DNA of 16,088 nucleotides from UBA11524 sp964383815 (GCA_964383815.1 CAYLIC010000047.1:1-16088); one strand, 5' to 3'. Shown: positions 1 through 6,737, counted from the first letter of the stretch. Numbers and translations: made by a program. Notes: generated by a model not told the origin, from the letters alone.

Positions 1-29
1 AGGCCCGGATTGCACCCCGGGCCTTTTTT
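1..29. terminator. Hairpin terminator at the left edge
   Basis: The arm AGGCCCGG (1-8) pairs perfectly with CCGGGCCT (17-24) over an 8-nt loop, and TTTTT follows on the plus strand. As seen it terminates plus-strand transcription arriving from outside the window. On the minus strand the hairpin begins a few bases after the flavodoxin stop codon, preceded by an A-run, so it may work in both directions. The minus-strand U-tract would lie outside the window. Confidence 0.75.
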
Positions 30-550
30 CACGCCTGCAGCCAGTCCACAAGCGGCTGAATGTACCGCCTGTCGGAAAGATCATAGGAGGCGGCAACATA
101 TGCCAGCATGCCCTTTTCCGCCTCGGTCTTGTCCTTCTTGCCGGAAAGCATTTTGGTGAAAAGCCGCATCATCAGCCGGGAGGCCGCGGGCATGGCCTCG
201 TAATTCATGCCGCCTGGCATGTAGAACAGCTGCACCTGGCGGCGCTCCTCCGGGGTGAACAGACTTTCCAGCCTGGGCATGATGTCGGGACTCTCCGCAG
301 GCGTGCCGCCCACGGCGAACACCGCCAGCCGCTTCCCGGCCCACTTGGGCAGCTGCCCCTTAAACCAGCTGAACTTGCTGATGCTCCCCGCCATCAGCCA
401 ACCGCCAAAGACAATGGCATCATAGCCGGAGAAGTCCTGCCTTCTGGCGGAGGCAGCATTGAAGCAATCAGCGCCAGTGGCCTGGGCAATCCACTGGGCA
501 TAGCGCTTGGTGAAACCAGTCTGGGAGTGATACACAACGGCAATCTTCAT
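29..550 (-). CDS. Flavodoxin-fold protein (HemG-like flavodoxin domain family)
   Basis: A 173-residue predicted cytoplasmic FMN-binding protein. It opens with a beta strand and the phosphate-binding loop SQTGFTK (about residues 9-15), as in flavodoxins. Further flavodoxin-like segments are YDAIVFGGWLMAGSISKF and the strand/loop RLAVFAVGGTPAES. It resembles the flavodoxin-domain proteins often annotated as HemG-like, whose physiological partners are mostly unknown. I chose ATG at 550 because AGAAAGGA lies about 9 nt upstream and the flavodoxin fold starts right there; a longer in-frame form would add 15 unconvincing residues and overlap the fucosidase. It starts 2 nt after the fucosidase stop, so the two are co-transcribed and probably translationally coupled. 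A role in redox chemistry is safe; any link to fucose breakdown is not evident. Confidence 0.8.
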   Translation of the reverse strand: MKIAVVYHSQTGFTKRYAQWIAQATGADCFNAASARRQDFSGYDAIVFGGWLMAGSISKFSWFKGQLPKWAGKRLAVFAVGGTPAESPDIMPRLESLFTPEERRQVQLFYMPGGMNYEAMPAASRLMMRLFTKMLSGKKDKTEAEKGMLAYVAASYDLSDRRYIQPLVDWLQA

Positions 551-552
551 GG

Positions 553-1821
553 TCAGGCATCCTTTCTGCAATGGGCAGTCATCCTGGTGATACAAGGTTC
601 ACCATCGCTTTGGAGCACTTCCAGCTCCAGCCGGGAGGCAGCAATGCCGGGCAGCACGGCAATGTGCTTGTGCCCGATGGTGCAGCCCTCGTACAGCAGC
701 ACCCGGTCATGCTTGCACACCCTCAGCCTGGCCCACAGGCGGAACCGCCGCACCCGCTGACCCTGGGATAAATCCTCCGCCAGCACCACCCGGTTCACCA
801 GGGGAACACCCTGGCTGTAACCCCAGCCGCCGCCGTAGGATGCATGCTCGATAACGAACAGGCCGCCTTCCTGCTTCACCTTGCCATAGGGCAGCGGGCA
901 GGAGTACACGCTGCGCCACAGCGTGCCAAATTCCTCCATGCGCTGCACATCCTCCCGGTGCAGCAGGCCATGGCGGTTGGGCCCGGCGTTGATGAGCAGG
1001 TTGGCACTGCGGCCCACGCTCAATTCATAATTGCCCAGCAGCTCCTGGGCGCTGACCAGGTCACAGGCGTTCTCCCTGCTGTCAAACCAGCTGCTGAAGC
1101 GCAGGCGCATGTCGCACTCCGCAGGCATGAAGCGCGGCTCCGCTGCCCGGCCCGCATCGTTGACGGAGAAGGCAATCTGGCTGGCGATGCAGCCGTTATC
1201 CAGGCTGGCGACACCCTCCTCGTTGCCAATCCAGCGGATGTCCGCACCCTCCCGCAGCACATCCCCAAAGATGAGAATGCCCGGCTGCAGGCGGCGAATC
1301 TCCGCGGTTATGCGCCGATGGTCGTAGTTTCTGCCCTCGGAGCCGCAGCCGTCCAGCCACAGGTAGTCAATCTTCCCATAGCCGGTCAGCAGCTCACTCA
1401 GCTGACCGATGAAGTAATCGTCATACGCCCGGTCGCTCTGGTTTGCGTATTCATTGCCCCATTGGGCGGGAGAATAGTACAGGCCCACCTTCATCCCTGC
1501 CCGGCGGCAGGCGGACACAAAGGCCTGCACCACATCGCCCCCAAAGGGAGAAGCCGCCACGGAGTAGGCGGTATATCGGCTGGGCCACAGGGCAAAGCCA
1601 TCGTGGTGCTTGCAGGTCATAATGGCATAGGTGGCGCCCATTTTCTTCGCGGCGGAAAGCCACTGGTCGCAGTCCAGGGCATCCGGGTTAAAGGCGCTGG
1701 CTGGCATAGGCTTGCCGTCCCAGTCCTCGTGCCCGGGGAAAAAGCTGCGAATGCCAAAGTGGAAAAACGCGCCCAGCTCCCAGTCCAGAAAGGCCAGAGC
1801 CTGTGGCGAAGGCAGCAGCAT
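553..1821 (-). CDS. Alpha-L-fucosidase, GH29, intracellular
   Basis: A 422-residue glycosidase expected to release terminal L-fucose from glycans. Family GH29 marks are clear: the N-terminal FFHFG (residues 19-23), TCKHHDGFALWPS (69-81, the sugar-binding HHDGF signature), IDYLWLDG (151-158, where D157 matches the family nucleophile), MPAECDMRL (232-240) and NLLINAGPNRHG (274-285). The last ~110 residues are a beta-rich C-terminal domain, as in shorter GH29 enzymes. There is no signal peptide, so it acts in the cytoplasm on imported oligosaccharides. ATG at 1821 is preceded by GGGAGG at good spacing; about 78 in-frame residues further upstream would run through the promoter region and look non-coding. 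It is the first gene of a two-gene minus-strand unit with the flavodoxin-like gene. GH29 also contains enzymes on other substrates, so exact linkage specificity is open. Confidence 0.93.
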   Translation of the reverse strand: MLLPSPQALAFLDWELGAFFHFGIRSFFPGHEDWDGKPMPASAFNPDALDCDQWLSAAKKMGATYAIMTCKHHDGFALWPSRYTAYSVAASPFGGDVVQAFVSACRRAGMKVGLYYSPAQWGNEYANQSDRAYDDYFIGQLSELLTGYGKIDYLWLDGCGSEGRNYDHRRITAEIRRLQPGILIFGDVLREGADIRWIGNEEGVASLDNGCIASQIAFSVNDAGRAAEPRFMPAECDMRLRFSSWFDSRENACDLVSAQELLGNYELSVGRSANLLINAGPNRHGLLHREDVQRMEEFGTLWRSVYSCPLPYGKVKQEGGLFVIEHASYGGGWGYSQGVPLVNRVVLAEDLSQGQRVRRFRLWARLRVCKHDRVLLYEGCTIGHKHIAVLPGIAASRLELEVLQSDGEPCITRMTAHCRKDA

Positions 1822-1849
1822 GGAACGCACCTCCCTGCATGTTTTGTTC

Positions 1850-1878
1850 ATTATAGCGCGGATTGCCCCGTTCGTCCA
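1850..1878 (-). promoter_or_regulatory. Sigma-A-like promoter for the fucosidase unit
   Basis: On the minus strand, TGGACG (1873-1878) is followed after 17 bp by a perfect TATAAT (1850-1855). The -35 matches the consensus at four of six positions. The start point would fall about 20-25 nt before the fucosidase start codon, leaving a short leader with the GGGAGG ribosome binding site. Confidence 0.7.
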
Positions 1879-1897
1879 GCTGGTTGAAGAAAAAGGC

Positions 1898-1926
1898 TTT
1901 TCTTTTGGCGGAGAATATGGTACAAT
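1898..1926 (+). promoter_or_regulatory. Extended -10 promoter for the coiled-coil gene pair
   Basis: TACAAT (1921-1926) is preceded by TG at 1918-1919, an extended -10 element. The matching -35 window (1898-1903, TTTTCT) is weak. It faces away from the fucosidase promoter about 20 bp to its left, so the two are divergent and closely spaced. The leader to the ATG at 1964 is about 30 nt. Confidence 0.55.
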
Positions 1927-1963
1927 GCCTGTATAGATGGAAGAAATGGGAGGTTGACGGCCC

Positions 1964-2329
1964 ATGCGCACAGCAGGATGGTTCCGGGCGCTGTTCATCG
2001 TGGTGATGCTGTTCACCTGCGCCGTGCTGTGCTGGTATGCAGCCGCCCAATACACCCTGCGCTTTCAGGTGGCAGACCTGACGCTCTCCCTGGAGACCAG
2101 CCGCCAGCGGGAGGTTAAGCAGCAGTACGAATACGACCAGGTATCCGCCCAGCTGCCCCTGGTGCAGGCCCAGGTGGAGGAGCTGGAGCCGCAGGCTGCC
2201 CAGGCCCAGGCCCGGGAGGCGGAGCTCCGCGCCCGGCGCAAGGCGCTGCGGGCGGAGGTTGCCCGGCTGCAGGAGGAGCAGGAGGCCCTTGAGGCCCAGG
2301 TGGAGGCGCTGCGGCAGCAGGCAAAATAG
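1964..2329 (+). CDS. Small single-pass membrane protein with a coiled coil
   Basis: A 121-residue protein of unassigned function. Residues 7-27 form one hydrophobic segment (ALFIVVMLFTCAVLCWYAAA region) after a short positive N-terminus, so the coiled coil probably lies outside the cytoplasm. Residues about 35-121 are rich in Gln, Glu, Ala, Leu and Arg with heptad-like spacing. Size and layout resemble FtsB/DivIC/FtsL-type septum proteins, but I see no diagnostic signature, and low-complexity coiled coils give false resemblance. GGGAGG sits about 10 nt before the ATG. The next gene encodes a protein of the same layout, 58 nt downstream, and the two are probably co-transcribed. The gene is GC-rich, unlike the AT-richer leader regions to the right. 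Confidence 0.75.
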   Translation: MRTAGWFRALFIVVMLFTCAVLCWYAAAQYTLRFQVADLTLSLETSRQREVKQQYEYDQVSAQLPLVQAQVEELEPQAAQAQAREAELRARRKALRAEVARLQEEQEALEAQVEALRQQAK

Positions 2330-2387
2330 GCATAGGCACGCAAGCCGTGCAGCAAAATAGAAAAACATACAGCAAGGAGGTCATCCC

Positions 2388-3059
2388 ATGAACCAGAAAA
2401 AGCCCGTCCTCACCATTCTCCTGTGCGTTTGCCTGCTGGCAGCAGCTGTGCTGGTGGTTACCCTGTTCTCCACCAGGGCCGAGCTGCAGGAGCGGGTCGA
2501 CACCCTGACCACCGACCTGGCTGACAGCCGCCTGGCCTGGGAGACCATTGCCGCGGAAAAAGAAACCCTGCAAACAACCTTGACCGAAACGGAAAACGCC
2601 CTGAAGGAAGCTCAGACCTCCCTGACGGAATCCACCGCCAAGAGCACCGAGCTGGAGACGCAGATTGCTGAACTGGAGACCGCCAAGCAGGAAGCTGAGG
2701 CCAGCATTGCCACCCTGACCCAGGAGAAGGAAACCCTGGAGGCATCCGTTGCCGAGGCAGAAGCGTCCGTTGCCGAGGCAGAAGCATCCGTTGCCGGGCT
2801 GGAAAAGTCCCTGGCGGAAATGACCACCAAGGCTGAAACCGCCTCCGCCGACCTGACCGCCGCCCAGGAGGCCGCCGCAGCCGGCGCTGAAAAGCTGGCG
2901 CAGGCTGAAAAAGAGCTGGCAGACCTGAAGGATACCGATGCCGTCAAGGCCATGGAAGAAGCCGAAGCCGCCCTGGAAAGCGCCAGCGCGGAACTGGCAG
3001 CTTACAGGCAGGCTGAGGAAAACGCAGCCAAGTATACGCCTAAATCCATCAAGAAGTAA
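2388..3059 (+). CDS. Single-pass membrane-anchored long coiled-coil protein
   Basis: A 223-residue protein with a Lys-containing N-terminus, one hydrophobic segment at about residues 7-27, then an almost uninterrupted coiled coil (about 30-215) dominated by Ala, Glu, Thr and Leu and ending in a short basic tail (SIKK). The hydrophobic segment has no clear signal-peptidase site, so it looks like an anchor. Residues about 119-137 contain a 7-residue repeat, ASVAEAE, encoded by a 21-bp DNA repeat. An AGGAGG motif lies 9-10 nt before the ATG. It follows the smaller protein of the same layout and is followed by a terminator, so these two genes form one unit. I do not recognise a family. A structural or envelope-spacer role is only a guess from the shape. 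Confidence 0.78.
   Translation: MNQKKPVLTILLCVCLLAAAVLVVTLFSTRAELQERVDTLTTDLADSRLAWETIAAEKETLQTTLTETENALKEAQTSLTESTAKSTELETQIAELETAKQEAEASIATLTQEKETLEASVAEAEASVAEAEASVAGLEKSLAEMTTKAETASADLTAAQEAAAAGAEKLAQAEKELADLKDTDAVKAMEEAEAALESASAELAAYRQAEENAAKYTPKSIKK
2742..2796 (+). repeat. 21-bp in-frame tandem repeat, about 2.6 copies
   Basis: Units at 2742-2762 and 2763-2783 differ at one base, and a partial third unit covers 2784-2796. Each full unit encodes ASVAEAE, exactly one coiled-coil heptad, so copy-number change would lengthen the coil without breaking the frame or the helix phase. Confidence 0.9.
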
Positions 3060-3067
3060 AACACATG

Positions 3068-3105
3068 GCGGCCTTGCTCTGGAAAGTTGGAGTAAGGCCG
3101 CTTTT
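3068..3105 (+). terminator. Rho-independent terminator after the coiled-coil genes
   Basis: The 12-nt arm at 3068-3079 (GCGGCCTTGCTC) pairs with 3090-3101 (GAGTAAGGCCGC), with one G-U wobble. The loop is 10 nt and TTTT follows at 3102-3105. It separates the coiled-coil unit from the sugar-use locus. Any promoter for the next gene must lie in the ~37 nt after it or depend on readthrough. Confidence 0.85.
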
Positions 3106-3142
3106 GAAAGGATGCCATATTCGGCAAAAGAAGGCAGAAACG

Positions 3143-4222
3143 ATGAAAATCGGTTTTATTGGGAATGGCTGGCGCATGCACGGTTATGAGCGGGTGATTC
3201 GCCAGCTGCCGGATAAGTTTCAGATATCCGGCGTTTTGTTCCGTGACGGCGAAAAGGCTGAGGCGTTTGAGAAAAACAACCCGGGCCTGGCCTTCAGGGA
3301 TGTGGATTGCTTTTTGCAGCAAAAGCATGATATGGTGTTCATTCTGCTTCCGCGCAGCGTGGTGCTTCCGTATATCGAAAAGGTGCTTGCGGCTGGCTTT
3401 CCGCTGCTGGTTGAAACGCCGCCGGCTGATGGCCTTGAGCAGCTTCACCAGGTGTGGGCGCTGCAGCAGCGCTACCATGGACATATCCAGGTGGCGGAAC
3501 AGTATTTTTTGCAGCCGTATCATCAGGCAGTGCAGGCCATAGCGGCGCAAGGCGTTCTGGGAAATGTTGACCATGTGAGAGTTTCAATGGCCCATGATTA
3601 CCATGGTATCAGTTTGATTCGTCGGCTGCTGGCGGCCGGGGATCGGCCGTGCACCGTTATGGGGCAGAGGTTTGTATTCCCGGTGCTGTCCCACTGTGGG
3701 CGCGGCGGAATGATTCGTGATGCCGAAAGCATGAAGGAAGATAACAGAAAGGTGGCTACCTTTACCTTCGACAATGGTAAAGCTGGCTTTTACGATTTTT
3801 CTGGCGAGCAGTACTTTAACTATTTCCGCCGCCGGCATATGACGGTGCAGGGCACGCATGGCGAAATTGATGACTATTCGGTTTCCTATTGGAATGGTCA
3901 CTACCCTGTTGAGGAGAAGATGGTACGGCAGGACATGGGGCAGGATTCCAATTTGGAAGGTTATTTCCACCGGGGAATAACTTGGCAGGGTCAGCTGGTG
4001 TATGAAAGCCCCTTTGCCAATCAGGTTGAGGCACGCCTGACAGATGACGAAATTGCTATGGGCTCGTTGCTGCTGGGCATGGAGAAGATGCTCCGCACGG
4101 GCGAGGAAGTCTATCCGTTGAGTGATGCTTTGCAGGACACCTACCTATATCTGCTGATGGAGGAGTCCATCCGTACCGGGCGTGCAGTTCAAACGCAAAG
4201 GCAACCATGGCATCGCGCATAA
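3143..4222 (+). CDS. Atypical Gfo/Idh/MocA-family oxidoreductase
   Basis: A 359-residue protein with an N-terminal Rossmann domain: MKIGFIGNGWRMHGY gives the dinucleotide loop (residues 4-14), and HDMVFILLPRSVVLPYIEKVLAAG is the usual strand-helix pair (about 62-85). The second half has the beta-rich dimer domain of this family. Members usually oxidise or reduce sugars with NAD(P). Here the motif normally written EKP is ETP (residues 91-93), so the family's catalytic lysine is replaced by threonine. The start at 3143 keeps the Rossmann strand at the N-terminus and has AAGAAGGC upstream; an earlier in-frame ATG (3065) lies inside the terminator and is unlikely. The regulator gene follows 31 nt later. 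A sugar-modifying or sugar-sensing role is inferred from context. Confidence 0.85.
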   Translation: MKIGFIGNGWRMHGYERVIRQLPDKFQISGVLFRDGEKAEAFEKNNPGLAFRDVDCFLQQKHDMVFILLPRSVVLPYIEKVLAAGFPLLVETPPADGLEQLHQVWALQQRYHGHIQVAEQYFLQPYHQAVQAIAAQGVLGNVDHVRVSMAHDYHGISLIRRLLAAGDRPCTVMGQRFVFPVLSHCGRGGMIRDAESMKEDNRKVATFTFDNGKAGFYDFSGEQYFNYFRRRHMTVQGTHGEIDDYSVSYWNGHYPVEEKMVRQDMGQDSNLEGYFHRGITWQGQLVYESPFANQVEARLTDDEIAMGSLLLGMEKMLRTGEEVYPLSDALQDTYLYLLMEESIRTGRAVQTQRQPWHRA

Positions 4223-4253
4223 GGCGGCGTTGCAGGATTAAAGGAGGAAAAGC

Positions 4254-5198
4254 ATGATCTCCAGCAAAGGAGATAGCAAACATAAAGTGCTATCCATTGA
4301 AAACCCCGATTCTTGTCTGGCAGTTGCCAAAGCGCTGTCCGTTCCGGAACGGCTCAGAATCATATCGCTTTTGGAAGGCCGAACGCTGAACGTAAACGAG
4401 ATTGCCCATGCGCTGGATATTCCCTCGTCCAGTGCGGCAGTGCATGTGCGCGTGCTGGAGCAGGCAGGGCTGATCGCTTCCAAGCTGCAGCCAGGAACCC
4501 GCGGCAGCATGAAGGTCTGCAGCCGGTGCATGGACAAGCTGGAAATTAACCTTGTTCCTTTTCGCAAGCAAAACAGCGAAGTGATGACCCTTGAGGCCAA
4601 CATTGGGGAATATGCCACGGTGCGAAACATAAAGCCAACCTGCGGCCTGGCTACGCAAAGCAATGCTATCGGGTTCTATGACAATCCCAATGCGTTTTAT
4701 TTGCTGGAGCATATCAATGCGGAAGTGCTGTGGTTTACCAGCGGTTTTGTGGATTATCAGTTTGGCATTCTGGATTTGGCTGATGCGGACATTGGCTGGC
4801 TGGAAATCAGCATGGAAGCCTGCTCTGAAGGCCCGATGTACCGCGAACAGTGGCCCAGCGACATTACAGTGATGGTGAATGATAAAAAACTCGGCGTCTG
4901 GCATAGCCCGGGCGAGTGCGGCGGACATCCGGGAGAATACAATCCATCCTGGTGGCCGGACTCGATGGCGCAGTTTGGCTTGCTTACAACCTGGTGGGTG
5001 GACAACACCGGGTGCTATGTGAACCAGATTCGCGTATCGGATGTCACCTTGGCTGATTTGCAGCTGAATGCCAACCCCTGCATTAAGGTCTCCATTGGTG
5101 TGGAAGAGGATGCGGAGTATGTTGGCGGCATAAACTTATTTGGCAAACATTTTGGAAATTATCCACAGGGATTGCGGCTGCGTGTGGGAACCAATTAA
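4254..5198 (+). CDS. ArsR-type winged-helix regulator with large C-terminal domain
   Basis: A 314-residue predicted DNA-binding protein. Residues about 24-100 form an ArsR-type winged helix: AKALSVPERLRIISLLEG opens the domain, LNVNEIAHALDIPSSSAAVHV is split between helix 3 and the recognition helix (about 57-70), and LEQAGLIASK follows as is typical. The rest (about 120-313) is a beta-rich region with many Trp, Gly and Tyr (for example EISMEACSEG, GVWHSPGECGGHPGEYNP and TTWWVDNTGCYVNQ) that I cannot assign; it looks like a ligand-sensing jelly-roll. Classical ArsR proteins are only ~100 residues. AGGAGG precedes the ATG by about 7 nt. It sits just before the transporter genes, and its stop codon lies inside a 23-bp palindrome that recurs before the binding-protein gene, so it is the likely local regulator. 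Confidence 0.85.
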   Translation: MISSKGDSKHKVLSIENPDSCLAVAKALSVPERLRIISLLEGRTLNVNEIAHALDIPSSSAAVHVRVLEQAGLIASKLQPGTRGSMKVCSRCMDKLEINLVPFRKQNSEVMTLEANIGEYATVRNIKPTCGLATQSNAIGFYDNPNAFYLLEHINAEVLWFTSGFVDYQFGILDLADADIGWLEISMEACSEGPMYREQWPSDITVMVNDKKLGVWHSPGECGGHPGEYNPSWWPDSMAQFGLLTTWWVDNTGCYVNQIRVSDVTLADLQLNANPCIKVSIGVEEDAEYVGGINLFGKHFGNYPQGLRLRVGTN

Positions 5199-5217
5199 AA
5201 CAAAAAAGCTGTTTTAA
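5195..5217. promoter_or_regulatory. Candidate operator, copy 1 (23-bp palindrome)
   Basis: The arm TTAAAACA pairs with TGTTTTAA around a 7-bp centre. It overlaps the stop codon of the ArsR-type regulator gene. A further AAACAAAAC half-site follows directly (5216-5224). It has the same length and outer arms as copy 2, with the transporter promoter between them. Confidence 0.6.
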
Positions 5218-5228
5218 ACAAAACAAAG

Positions 5229-5265
5229 AATCTGTTCGCGTCACTGCGGCACGAACAGATTTTAT
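5229..5265 (+). terminator. Terminator after the regulator gene
   Basis: AATCTGTTCG (5229-5238) pairs perfectly with CGAACAGATT (5252-5261) over a 13-nt loop, followed by a short T-rich tail (TTAT). It should end most transcripts from the Gfo/Idh/MocA-regulator unit before the transporter promoter. Confidence 0.75.
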
Positions 5266-5282
5266 ATTAAAATCGAATCCTA

Positions 5283-5311
5283 TTGACGGGTATTGTGCAT
5301 TGTGGTAAGAT
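5283..5311 (+). promoter_or_regulatory. Sigma-A-like promoter for the transporter and enzyme genes
   Basis: TTGACG (5283-5288) is followed after 17 bp by TAAGAT (5306-5311), which is extended by TG at 5303-5304. The start point would be near 5318, giving a 5' leader of about 140 nt before the binding-protein gene. This is the best promoter in the right part of the window and lies between the two candidate operators. Confidence 0.75.
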
Positions 5312-5317
5312 TTCATA

Positions 5318-5457
5318 CGTAAAGGCGAATGCCTTCTTCTTGCAAAAGGTTGCTCGATTTCAAGAAGGAGGTGAAGGATTAAAACAAAGATTTTGTTTTA
5401 AAAGAGGCGTTCGCCAACTGTGCGTTAAAAATACGCAAAGAATGAAAGGAGATAGCT
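5318..5457 (+). promoter_or_regulatory. Structured 5' leader of the binding-protein gene
   Basis: The leader contains small stem-loops: AAGGC/GCCTT (5322-5335), GGCG/CGCC (5406-5415) and TGCGT/ACGCA (5421-5437). It also holds a strong GGAGGTGAA Shine-Dalgarno-like stretch (5367-5375) with no ATG or GTG at a usable distance. The true ribosome binding site is AAAGGAG, about 6-7 nt before the ATG at 5458. I recognise no known riboswitch class. Confidence 0.45.
5379..5401. promoter_or_regulatory. Candidate operator, copy 2 (perfect 10-3-10 palindrome)
   Basis: TTAAAACAAA is repeated inverted as TTTGTTTTAA with a 3-bp centre. It lies about 60-80 bp downstream of the inferred start point, in the leader of the binding-protein gene. 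Centre-to-centre distance to copy 1 is about 184 bp, with the promoter in between. The regulator encoded at 4254-5198 is the obvious candidate to bind, but this is inference. Confidence 0.7.
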
Positions 5458-6726
5458 ATGAAGAAACTGATTTCCGTTATGCTTTCCCTGGCTATGCTGC
5501 TGAGCCTGTGCGCAGGCGCTATGGCCGAGACTGTTGATGTGAGCGGCACCACCATCGAAGTTGCTGTTACCTACACCGGCGAACCCCTGGAAATGTTCCA
5601 GAAGGTGGTTGACGAGTATCAGAAAGCCAACAACTGCAAGGTTGAAGTGAGCGTGTATGGCACTGACTACGAAGCGACCCTGAAGACCCGCATGGCCAAT
5701 GAGGACCTGCCCGATGTGTGGATGACCCACGGCTGGTCCCTGATTCGTTACAGCGAGTACCTCATGCCCCTGAACGATCAGCCCTGGGTTGCGAACTATG
5801 ATCCTTCTGCGTTCGGTGTTATCCAGAACAAGGACGGCAACCTGTATGTGCTGATGGTGAATGAAATGGTGCTGGGCACCCTGGTGAACCTGGACACCTG
5901 CGAGGCTGCTGGCGTTGATCCCTACGCCATCAACACCTTCGACGAGTTTGAAGTGGCTTGCGAGAAGCTGAAGCAGGCCGGCTACACCCCCATTGTCAAC
6001 GGCGTTGGCGCTGGCAGCATGGCCAACATCGCCGGTGCCTGGCTGAGCTATGAAGGCGAAATGATTCAGGCTTCTGAAAGCATGCTGGATGGCACCTTTG
6101 ATTGGAACAATTACAAGGTTGTGTGCGACGCCTGGACCAAGTGGGTTGAATCCGGCTACCTGTTTGAGGATGTGCTGACCCTGAACGGTGCTGACGGCCG
6201 CGAGCGTTTCGCCACCGGCAAGGCTGCCTTCTACCTGGGCAACGACACTGGCTACGCGGTTACCTGCCGCCTGCTGAACCCCGACGGCAATTATGCCATC
6301 ATCCCCGTGTTCGCCTCTGCTGAGAACGGCACCCGCTTCGTGGGCATTGGCGAAGGCGACGCCTTCGGCATCTGGAAGGACACCAAGAACGAGGCTGCTG
6401 CAAAGGCTTTCATCAACTATCTGGCTACGCCCGAAATTGCTGAGCGCCTGAACAGCGTGAGCGGCAACGTGTCTGCCCTGACCAACGTGAAGCCTTCCAA
6501 CAACGAGTATGGCGCTGAACTGGTTAAGACCATGCAGGCAAAGTTCCCCAACGCTTATTACGAGAACCTGTGGGATCGCCAGTATATGCCCTCTGGCATG
6601 TGGTCCATCTTCGGCACTGCCGGCAACATGCTCTTTGCTGATCACAGCGAAGCTGGCATCCAGGAAGTGCTGGACTACCTGGCCGAGAATTACCTTGACC
6701 TGTACGAAGCTGCTCTGGAAAACTAA
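5458..6726 (+). CDS. Sugar ABC transporter substrate-binding protein
   Basis: A 422-residue extracellular solute-binding protein (SBP family 1, MalE-like fold). The N-terminus (1-23) is a signal peptide: KK, a hydrophobic core, then AGAMA before the mature ETVDVSG. After it come the typical features: TIEVAVTYTGEPLEMFQKVVDEYQKAN as the first strand/helix, DLPDVWMTHG (about 80-89), FATGKAAFYLGN (about 251-262) and KAFINYLATPEIAERLN near residue 325. It would capture an oligosaccharide for the two permeases just downstream. Cys18 sits in the hydrophobic stretch LLSLCAG, but Leu before the Cys does not fit a normal lipobox. Codons are strongly biased (CTG, AAG, GGC), as expected of a highly expressed gene. 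Its own promoter and candidate operators lie upstream. Confidence 0.93.
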   Translation: MKKLISVMLSLAMLLSLCAGAMAETVDVSGTTIEVAVTYTGEPLEMFQKVVDEYQKANNCKVEVSVYGTDYEATLKTRMANEDLPDVWMTHGWSLIRYSEYLMPLNDQPWVANYDPSAFGVIQNKDGNLYVLMVNEMVLGTLVNLDTCEAAGVDPYAINTFDEFEVACEKLKQAGYTPIVNGVGAGSMANIAGAWLSYEGEMIQASESMLDGTFDWNNYKVVCDAWTKWVESGYLFEDVLTLNGADGRERFATGKAAFYLGNDTGYAVTCRLLNPDGNYAIIPVFASAENGTRFVGIGEGDAFGIWKDTKNEAAAKAFINYLATPEIAERLNSVSGNVSALTNVKPSNNEYGAELVKTMQAKFPNAYYENLWDRQYMPSGMWSIFGTAGNMLFADHSEAGIQEVLDYLAENYLDLYEAALEN

Positions 6727-6737
6727 TTCTGTCTTTG

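Noticed and set aside
844..1887. A 347-codon plus-strand open frame opposite the fucosidase gene
   Set aside because: The minus-strand GH29 product has complete catalytic motifs and a good ribosome binding site; the plus-strand product has neither.
2336..2350. Small GCACG/CGTGC stem between the two coiled-coil genes
   Set aside because: Only 5 bp and without a T-run, so not a credible terminator.
3104..3121. A possible extended -10 element (TGCCATATT) just before the Gfo/Idh/MocA gene
   Set aside because: No -35 at proper spacing, and the region that would hold it is inside the terminator stem; too weak to list as a promoter.
5318..5457. A riboswitch or T-box in the binding-protein leader
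   Set aside because: Small stems are present, but none of the conserved cores of known classes is visible; the operator palindrome explains the most striking part.
5283..5537. A short plus-strand frame starting at TTG 5283 and running into the binding-protein gene in another frame
   Set aside because: Its start lies in the -35 element of the promoter, it has no ribosome binding site, and it overlaps the signal-peptide codons.
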